NCBI GenBank assembly: GCA_036971715.1 | Contig: JAVHJL010000007.1 | Location: 1,426,001 to 1,490,000, forward strand | DNA from: Arthrobotrys musiformis | Taxonomy: Eukaryota > Ascomycota > Orbiliomycetes > Orbiliales > Orbiliaceae | DNA length: 64,000 nucleotides | Direction of reading: 5' to 3' | Shown here: piece after piece, positions 56,558 through 64,000 of the stretch | Numbering within the stretch: the first letter of the stretch is position 1 | How the letters are laid out: each line of letters starts with the position of its first letter | Program-made: the position numbers and the translations under genes | Notes under the pieces: model-generated | Seen by the model: the letters and a program-made list of their open reading frames with translations, nothing else | The model's database searches: none | Told to the model about the DNA's origin: nothing

Positions 56558-57406
56558 TTATTCTCGCTTGAACCTTAGCTTGTTTGTAGCCTTTACCTTA
56601 GCCGGCTTCTTCGTGGCTTTCGAAGCTTTCTGTGGTACGACTTTCGGTGGTGCGGCTTTCTCCATTTGCCGGAAAGCGATGCATCCACCAAAGGGGCCAT
56701 CCCAGGCAGAGTCCACACATCTGAGAACGCAGATTTTTTCAACCCCACCGACAGTTCCGGTACAGTTAAGATCCTTAGGCAAGTCGATAGTGACGGGTGA
56801 TCCAGAAGTGGGCTCCCCAGCCACTTGTAGTCTTTTGTTCCACTGCATAGCATCGCCTCCTTCGCTCAGAGAGCAAGCAAAGTCGCCAGAACTCTGTCCG
56901 GTAAGGCTTATAGATTTAAAACTAATGCTCCCACCCTTCGTAGCCTGGGGCAGCGAACCTCCTGCGATCAAGGTATTAATTTCACCGGCAATGGGTATAA
57001 ACGGGCCATTGTAGCCAGTAGGCAACATAATATTCTTGATGCTATCCGCAAATGGATATTTGTACCTCCAATAGCGCTCTTCCTTTTGGTCGTCGTTTGA
57101 ACTCCTGATAGCAGAGGGCGGAAAATTTAGCTCCGCGTTGGAGATCCAGAAAAGGCTTATACCACAGCCTTGCACTAGGGGATCTCTCTCTACATCCACG
57201 CTCGTCGGAAACGCCGGGGTGCTGAAGACAGCTGCACCCTCTCGATCCCCATATGGGCTTGTGAAAGCGCTAGGATCGCCCTTGCGGTCACCAAGACTCC
57301 AACCCTTTATGGTGCTATTGTAATCCCCAAAGACGTCGCGAAAGACGAGGTGAGCCGAGATGGCTGGGACGAAACCCACGGCCGTGAAGAAGATAGAGAC
57401 ATGCAT
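56558..57406 (-). CDS. Egh16-like secreted protein, intact
   Basis: 282 residues in one exon with a signal peptide (residues 1-18, ending VPAISAH). It carries the family's Cys-containing segments: NLNCTGTVGG, KICVLRCVDSAWDGPFGGCIAFRQ, and a basic C-terminal tail (K/A-rich). The same landmarks appear in the broken copy at 38317-39432; the two are divergent outside these motifs, so this is a family pair rather than a recent duplicate. Egh16-like proteins are secreted by several pathogens at penetration; their molecular role is unresolved. A TATTTAAG sequence about 135 nt upstream on the same strand may serve as TATA. Confidence 0.85.
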   Translation of the reverse strand: MHVSIFFTAVGFVPAISAHLVFRDVFGDYNSTIKGWSLGDRKGDPSAFTSPYGDREGAAVFSTPAFPTSVDVERDPLVQGCGISLFWISNAELNFPPSAIRSSNDDQKEERYWRYKYPFADSIKNIMLPTGYNGPFIPIAGEINTLIAGGSLPQATKGGSISFKSISLTGQSSGDFACSLSEGGDAMQWNKRLQVAGEPTSGSPVTIDLPKDLNCTGTVGGVEKICVLRCVDSAWDGPFGGCIAFRQMEKAAPPKVVPQKASKATKKPAKVKATNKLRFKRE

Positions 57407-60400
57407 TTGAAACGAGCGTTAACTTCCTCGATGGAGAAAACAATTGAGAGAAAGAGTGTGAATCTTGCAATTGAGCGGGAGTTCTTCCCTGGAGAAGGCT
57501 GTTGTGTGAAGGGTATGGATTGAAGGAGGGGGCGGCGTCTTAAATAATAGCGGTCTGGCCAGCTGAATTCTTGAACATAGTATCGCTTTTGTATATTCTA
57601 GGAACCATAGTCCAACCTAGTTTTGGGCTGCAGACGTGGTCCACACCTGCTCGAGCGCAACCACCCAGTATTGCTCCTGAATTGGCATCTTGAACAGCTC
57701 CCACAGCCTTATGTCTCTCATCGCAAAGCGAATTGTCGATTAGACTTACCAGAATCCTCCCATGTAGACTATCGTGTTAACGCCCTCTCTCCAAGCAGGA
57801 ATAGTATGTGCTGCCTAGAATATACCGTACGTCACAATGCCCCCTTGCTAAAAGGTTTCAACACTCATTTATAATGCGAAATAAATCAATTTGTCCGGCC
57901 GGTTATATTTTCTTTGCGTGAACCATGCGATTGCTAAATTTCGCATCTTATGAAAGTTCAGAAATTTTTGATACAGTTGCAAGCGAGGTCCTTTATTCCC
58001 AATAATTAATAATGGCGGTAATATATACATGCGTTTTCGCATATAGCTAGTCTATTCGGGTGGCCATACCTTGTTGCGCCAAGAACGCCGACCCTTCCGG
58101 CCGGTGCAGCAAACGTTCAAACGCCCACGCTGCACGTATATTATACCCAACAAATAAAGCAAATATAAGATCATAATAGATACAAGATAGTTGGTATATC
58201 GGCATATGTTCAGCTTCATTCGCTGTATTTGGTCCTAAATACCAACGGAAAATCAACTCTGCTTTGCCTATCGTCGCAGTGGATGCCCATCTATAGCTAT
58301 GTGAGTACATACATTACATATGCTACGGTCCAGGATTTTCTTTGGATCCAAATCACAGATAACTATATTTCAAACAACCAGCTTCTGTACTTCTAAGACA
58401 CATAGTAGCCATCCATATCCTCTTCAATATTGGGAACCTATCTAACTGGGAGAGAAAGGTAGCTGGTGGCGGTTGGGGGTATTGCATAGTGAATAACCAT
58501 TGGGGGAGTTCCGGTGTCGACTAGCGGTTGATGTTGAGAAACGGAACTATCGATATCTCGGCAGGGGCCCAAATTACTCGGCGGGATCGTCTTTAAGCTT
58601 CACGTTCCGGACCATCTTTAAGCATAATAAGCTACAGCTCGGTGGTTTAAGCGAAACGGTTTCATTGACCGGAATATTTAGAATTGCTTAGTTAATTGGC
58701 TCGCTTAATTATTTCTTAAAACCAATCGTCATAGCCAGAAAATATCTTGTCGGAAGCTTAAGTTTAAGGTACCCTTTGGTTCTTCCTGATGTGGGGACGG
58801 AGCGAAGCCACAGACCCTAGATCGGATACCTCGTCACGACAGAACGCATAAACTTTCTTTAACGGGAACACAAGAAAATAAGGATGCAAAAACCGATACC
58901 ACCTATTTCCGCAAGAGCGACTCTTATAGAAGCGCGAGCCGCGTGGCGTAGTTTCTTTCATCATGAAATGCTGCATGGGAAGTGTATTGGGTGGAATATC
59001 ATCCTAGCCTTCAACATGCGAATGCCCTAGCTGGAAATACCATTACTATATTTGGTGTTCTAGTTAGGCATGCTGGTCAGCGAGTCTTGTCAGACGTTAC
59101 ACCGCTAGCACGCCGACGGGGGGTTTTTTTTTTCTTCATTTTTTTTCATTTTTCATTTTTTATTTTTTATTTTTTTTTTTAAATTGCGGTCGCGCGGGAC
59201 TTCTCCTATAGGCTTAGTGTTCCCACGGCGGGTCCTGTTCGTGTGGACAAGCACCACTTTATGATTGGAACCGGAACAGCAACTCCGGCCAACACAGCTG
59301 CACAGTCCCGTCAGTCAACATGTTTCCGTGTGATTAAATTTAGCAATAGCCAACGTTACCACTCATGATCATGCATGAAGACACATACAACTATATTAAT
59401 TAGTCAACGACGGCTCCAGAGTACACTTTAACTTTTTAGTACTCGTCGTATCGTACGTTTCGCGAGCTATTTCCCGGGTTGTAAGCAGGGAAGATTGTGG
59501 CGACGACAACTCGGGAAATTTAAATGCCCTACAGCTGTACAGGCCATCTGACGAGTTTAGTTGGTACCACAGAAGTTTAACTTTAACGTATCAAGCATAA
59601 TCAACCTATTTTGTAGTGCCGTATATTCGAGCTAGTCTGCCTGACAATTTATATATGCCGACTGTTATTAAATGATACGATTATCACACTATATGCTTTT
59701 ATGCACTTGCAATTGGCTAAATAGCCGTTGAAGTTAAAATTGTTGAACATTTACCGCGACTCCAGCTCACAAACCCACACATACAAGATAGAAAGTAAGG
59801 GCCCGTAACTACTATTCACACGTGTTTTTCATCGCAGTCACTGCAGATATATTCTAGGGGGTTCGAATTTCCTTGACAAGTAGAAAAGTCCTAAAATAGA
59901 CACCAATATTACAATCAATAGAACCGGGAAAGCTTGTTTAAAGAGAAAAATGCCTCGTCTATGTGTAGAAACACCTATCCCGGGTACCTATAGACAATCT
60001 TTCAAAAATTGTAAAATAAATCGAACTTCCTTTTTAATTTCGGTATATACTACAGACAATTGAGGGCAAGCTTAATAGTAGTTGGTAGCTGTAGTAATTA
60101 AAAGCGCAATAATATTAATGAACGATTTGATTCGAGCATTAGTACACACGGCGGTGCGCCTGTTCATTTCTGCAACTACAAAAGCGTCATTGTTCTTTCA
60201 AATTCCAGCTTGGGAGTAACCCTTCTCATTTGCTGGACGCTCTGTCACAGAAAATACTCCAAGTTCTTCGGTTTCAGCAGCTCTCGTGGGGTATAAAGGC
60301 ATGTCACCAGGGAGATTAAATACTGATATAAAATGCTCGCCCTTGCTAGGCCGGGTGTTTTCGAGCCGCGCGGCTTCCTAGCTCGGAGTATCTTGGTCAA

Positions 60401-61440
60401 CCGCAATGCGGGCGGGGGCACGCCGGCGTCTTTATCGGCATACAAGCGTAGCTTTCGTAGTTTTGGGAGTAGGTAAATCAATAAGGTTGACCAAAATTTA
60501 AAAGGCAGAGTCGTATGAGGGCCTCTCGGATTTATCTTGGCTTAATTCGCACACGGTTTCCGGTGTCAACCTCACATGCTCTGCAGCCTCCTCAAGAAAT
60601 CTCAACCCGGGGTGGTATGCGCGATCTCCCCATCAAATAGATCGCCTTCACCTATGCTGAATATCCACCCTGCCAGCGGACCGATACCCAAATAATAAAC
60701 CACCGTCGCACGACTTGGTGTAAATGTATTAGTCGAATGAGTCTCTTAAGAGGACGGGAATCGCAAATACTATCTAACGGAAGGGGGGGTCGAGTGATAT
60801 ATTGGAAAAGATAAGACATGCAACCGGCTGCTGGTGGAGTATGTGGCCTTTAGATCTATAGAGGGTTATAGGGTTCGTGGCAATAAATGCATTGGTATTT
60901 CGAGTTCTATTTACACATTTCCTTTAGAGTCCTGCTTGCTTGGTCCAGACGAGCTACTAAGAATATCTCGGATCAGGTCATAGTTTTTACGCTACCGTCT
61001 ACCGGGGCCTACAGGGTTCCCCTAGCTCATGAGCATGCAGGGTGTATTCCATGAGTATCCATCCACTCTGCCTCAGGAGCGCCTAGTCTCGAGGCTAGTC
61101 TACCTACTCCTTTTCAAGATCTGCACTCTTATCCTCATCCTTTCACATTTTTTTGCCGGGTATATATATATATTAGAACCCCATATTTTTTGCGGTGTCT
61201 GGTTTGGGACAAGAACCCCATTGGCAAGGTCGGTTTCAAGAGTTTAGGTCCGATGAAGCATGTCGGCTTTTATCCTTATCACCGATCATGCGTCAGTGAC
61301 GTGGTCGTCTAGAAAAGCGAAGCTCCAAGGCGGCCCAGGACGAAGACCCACTACCCCTCAGGCTCACCAAGGAACTCATTAAGTGGCCACCTAGCATTGA
61401 CGCTAGCAACCTCTTCCTCACCTGGGATCGATCCTATACG
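57407..61440. other. Four-kilobase gene-empty region
   Basis: No supported gene. It holds a T-rich low-complexity tract (59124-59182) that yields an artificial Phe-rich frame, and a short TAGTCTCGAGG site between CTAGTC repeats at 61083-61100. Confidence 0.5.
59124..59182. repeat. T-rich low-complexity tract
   Basis: Almost pure T with a few C and A. It explains the Phe-rich open frame there; no function suggested. Confidence 0.7.
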
Positions 61441-62240
61441 ATGTCTGATATCACACCACTACCTAAGATACGCAAGTACATCCGGGGAACGGGTAACGAA
61501 ACTCAGAATCAAAATGTAACAAACGGTTTAGTCCACACGCAATTCAAGGTTCAATACTTCAACGAGAAAACGGATGATTGGAATACCATTCGATTTGCAA
61601 CAGCTACATATGTTTTGCGGGTATGTATTTTCCTTAGCTCTTGATATCACAAGAAGAAGGATCCCGCTAAGCAATATACTCGATTTAGGATGTATGTACG
61701 GATGCTGTTCGAAAACACCAACATCTCTTACAGCCTGGATTTAATAGTTTTAAATATCAAAGTTTATTGGTGATTGAAAATATTTATAATGAAGCTCTGG
61801 ATTTGCTCGAAAAAGGTCATTGGGCTGAGATAGTGAAATCAACCGTTGGTGATATGCTTAAGGCTACAGAGTTTCCTGGTGAAGAAGGCCAAGACAAATG
61901 GCTTTTCTTTTGGATTATGGGTCAAGTAAGACACAAGTTAAATCGAAGAGGCAAAGCAAAAGGTAGCGTGGAAGAGGAAGCGGAACCGGGGGCGGGACCC
62001 GAGGCTGAAGCCTCCAGCTCGACATCTAGCTCCCATGAGGTTTCAAGCCCAGTAATACGTAGGGCAGAGAGGGCAGCCTCAGACGCCGGAGGACGCAAGG
62101 TAGAGCAGATCCGGGGCCCGGAGAGTCGGGAAGAAAAAGAGTTCCAAAATCTAGATGGGCAGAGGAAACAGCATTCCAAAGCGCCCCGCATTTCAAATAG
62201 TATGTACTTCAATTTTCAGTACTTTCTAAACCGAAGCTAA
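61441..62240 (+). CDS. Unrecognised protein, two exons
   Basis: Exon 1 (61441-61620) and exon 2 (61689-62240) join in phase 0 through a 68-nt GTATGT..TTTAG intron, giving 243 residues. The joined frame stays open and the splice sites are strong, which favours a real gene. The N-terminal half is folded-looking, with NEALDLLEKGHWAEIV and KWLFFWIMGQVRHKLNRRGK. The C-terminal half is a low-complexity E/A/S/R-rich tail. There is no signal peptide and no known domain. A conserved-looking box follows near 62263-62302 in another frame, which may be a further exon. Function unknown. Confidence 0.5.
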
Positions 62241-62440
62241 TAGAATCGGATGGTAGTTATCCATGAAAAAGACGAATTTCCTACGAGGCAACCCTCGTGG
62301 GACTATCCTCCCGACCCTTATTGCTCAGCTATGCCCTTTAGAAGGTTTCAGTAGCTGTCTCAGTACTTAGCGGTAATCGCAGGAAATAAATTGAACAACG
62401 ACATGGGACAAGCTATATTTTTCATGCGAATGTATCATGT

Positions 62441-62471
62441 ATATATATAGTCTCGAGGCCAGATATATATA
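62441..62471 (+). mobile_element. Mini-insertion 15: 13-bp core between AT repeats
   Basis: The core GTCTCGAGGCCAG (62450-62462) lies between ATATATATA on both sides. The low-complexity flank makes the direct repeat uninformative on its own. Confidence 0.3.
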
Positions 62472-63095
62472 CATATACGTATAAGGAGTCGTACCAACTA
62501 CGGTATTTGGTTGTGTTAGCTACATCTGTTATCATGCTTCATAGACTAATTCAATTCTAGATATTTCCTAGCGAATACGTACGTCATTCCACCTCGTTAT
62601 GAAGCCGAGGAGGTTACGCTCTCAGCTGGGAATTCTCAATCCCGATTCAGCGGCGGCATGCCCGACTGCAAGTCGGGGTCCTCCCATACTTAGGTAATCC
62701 CCCCCTGAGGGCGAGGATCCCAAAATGTGTTGTTTTTGCTAGAAGGTTCTATTAAAATTATTGTAATTACCTAAATACTAGTGTGAATATATAGTATAGT
62801 AGTAGCTGTAGTGGCTGTAGTGGCTGTAGTACTAGTGGTGATCTCGGTGCAGTCGGGGTTGAGTGGCGCCGCAGGCGCCTACTTTTAACAAGTTAGCTTT
62901 TAAATAAGCGAAATACCTTCATGATCAGGAACATTCGGCATAAATATAGTCGACTCTAGAGGGATAGTATAGTATGATAATATCTTATGACCTCATCGGC
63001 TTCAAAAGTGGCAGTTAGATCCTAGATAACTATAGCAGTATCTTTTTGGAACATCGGATCCAACGTATGCACGCATTTGCATATATAGAATCGCA

Positions 63096-63133
63096 GGCTG
63101 ATCCCAGTCTCGGCACTAGGCCCGGGCTGATCC
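63096..63133 (+). mobile_element. Mini-insertion 16: 20-bp core with 9-bp direct repeats
   Basis: The core CAGTCTCGGCACTAGGCCCG (63105-63124) is flanked by perfect GGCTGATCC (63096-63104 and 63125-63133). The GTCTCGGCACTAGG variant recurs in intron 1 of the peptidase gene (about 48096-48109). Confidence 0.7.
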
Positions 63134-63783
63134 AGAGTTGTGGATCTAGACAATTTCCAACAAACAACGCTGAGTGTGAAAAATGATAAAAGCCCTGTTC
63201 AGCAATTCATTTAGAACTAGGTAAACTGTCCACCTGCAAAAATAAACATTTATAATCCGAGGTTGACTAATGAGCCACATTCATTGAGGCCGCACTCCAC
63301 CCCTCAAACTTGAGGAGGCACACAGAAGAAGTTTTTGCTACGGCTGAGGCTTCGGTTTGCATGCATCGGCCTGACCCTAGCGATTTTCCAGTGCCTCTAC
63401 CGTTATTAGATAGAATTCGCGCTTCCATAGCTCCGCATCCTAATCCCGAATATCAGATGATATCCCAATATAATGCTAATATTCTTTATTGGAAAATATG
63501 CGGCTCGGGCAAGTTAGTAGTTTATGTATATTGTGAGTATTATTGCTGCTTGCGTCCTTCGTGGTCTTTGAGCAACAGACATGGCAACAAGGCATTAGCG
63601 GCGTGTACGTAGCACACAAGACTGATGCAGTGGTGTTGAAACAAAACGGCATGTTCGATCTAGATCTATCGAGGAAGACTTCATAAGAAAAGCACTAGTT
63701 TTTAAACGGTCTCCAAACTCTCTAATTTACTAGCGTATAAATGCCAAGTACCTACAAAGGGGTATCAATTTAAACTAAATACA

Positions 63784-63840
63784 CGTCTTCCCCTGGCATC
63801 GAGGCGACGTTTTCCCCTGGCATCGAGGCGACGTCTTCCC
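63784..63840. repeat. 24-bp tandem repeat (2.4 copies)
   Basis: Two full units beginning CGTCTTCCCCTGG and CGTTTTCCCCTGG plus a partial third. The minus-strand reading encodes RRRLDARGK units, a low-complexity frame rather than a supported gene. Confidence 0.7.
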
Positions 63841-64000
63841 ACCGGCCACCACCTCCACCACCACCACCACCAGCAGCATAAGTAAACAAACGCGTGCCCA
63901 TCTGCCTGCAGCAATTCCAGCGATTCCAATAGTTCCAGTCGCTCCAGTAGTTCCAATAATTGCAATAGTTCCTGTACTTCTATAATTGAATAGTTAATTA

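Larger units (their letters stand above)
62241..64000. other. Intergenic right end with repeats
   Basis: No supported gene. It contains sites of the mini-insertion family at 62441-62471 and 63096-63133, a GTAGTGGCT tandem run (62800-62840), a CCCGACT-GCA-AGTCGGG hairpin (62661-62677), and at the edge a 24-bp tandem repeat (63784-63840) followed by CCA/CCACCA and TTCCAGT-type repeats. Confidence 0.5.

Noticed and set aside
59101..59182. Phe-rich open frame at 58982-59182
   Set aside because: Produced by the T-rich low-complexity tract.
62661..62677. CCCGACT-GCA-AGTCGGG hairpin as a terminator or small RNA
   Set aside because: A seven-base stem alone is weak evidence, and fungal pol II genes do not use such terminators; no neighbouring gene end.
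6406..63124. GTCTCG boxes as restriction sites or transcription-factor sites
   Set aside because: Many boxes contain the GGTCTC hexamer, but a simple binding or restriction site would not be accompanied by locus-specific 8-10 bp duplications.
1..64000. CRISPR arrays, prokaryotic operons or phage genes
   Set aside because: No regularly spaced repeats with unique spacers; genes have spliceosomal introns and fungal families.

Overview
The window is nuclear DNA of a filamentous ascomycete (Pezizomycotina). The evidence is short spliceosomal introns (about 60-100 nt, GT..AG, CTAAC/CTGAC-like branch points), fungus-specific families (Egh16-like, LysM effector, LysM/GH18/Hce2 chitinase, DUF7136, NACHT-WD40 NLR, UPF0187 bestrophin) and long AT-rich, gene-poor stretches. 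A plant- or host-associated lifestyle is an inference from the secreted-protein content. Order or genus cannot be fixed from sequence alone.

Layout. 1-3.6 kb: a divergent pair, a coiled-coil protein running off the left edge (minus) and a six-exon Hsp70-like ATPase (plus). 3.6-8.2 kb: gene-poor, with one cryptic two-exon cysteine-rich secreted protein (6010-6330). 8.2-9.7 kb: an HxxxDG acyltransferase. 10.9-19.9 kb: a chitin-related block with a four-LysM effector, a DUF7136 GPI-type secreted protein and a 1462-residue LysM/hevein/GH18/Hce2 chitinase. 21.3-26.7 kb: an NLR (SesB-like hydrolase, NACHT, WD40) with in-frame stops. 27.8-28.6 kb: a cysteine-rich secreted protein. 30.0-31.1 kb: a decayed F-box gene. 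32.5-33.3 kb: a Thr-rich secreted protein. 33.3-38.3 kb: gene-empty. 38.3-39.4 kb: a broken Egh16-like gene. 40.2-41.9 kb: a bestrophin-type channel. 44.8-45.7 kb: a broken short-chain dehydrogenase. 47.9-49.9 kb: a secreted TAP-like peptidase. 51.2-53.6 kb: two small secreted cysteine-rich proteins. 56.6-57.4 kb: an intact Egh16-like gene. 61.4-62.2 kb: an unrecognised two-exon gene.

The intact genes are dominated by secreted and chitin-related products. The STAND receptor, F-box gene, SDR and one Egh16 copy carry stops or frameshifts; most of the stops are consistent with C-to-T/G-to-A transitions, some in the CpA context favoured by RIP.

The most unusual signal is not a gene. Scattered through intergenic DNA and gene edges, on both strands, are very short sequences (11-54 bp) that begin with a shared box, (T/C)(A/G)GTCTCG followed in most copies by TNNCCAG. 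At least ten are flanked by perfect 7-10 bp direct repeats that look like target-site duplications. A related stretch elsewhere in the window appears to be an unoccupied site for one of them. I read these as a family of ultra-short insertions, far smaller than typical MITEs, whose mobilising machinery is not visible here.
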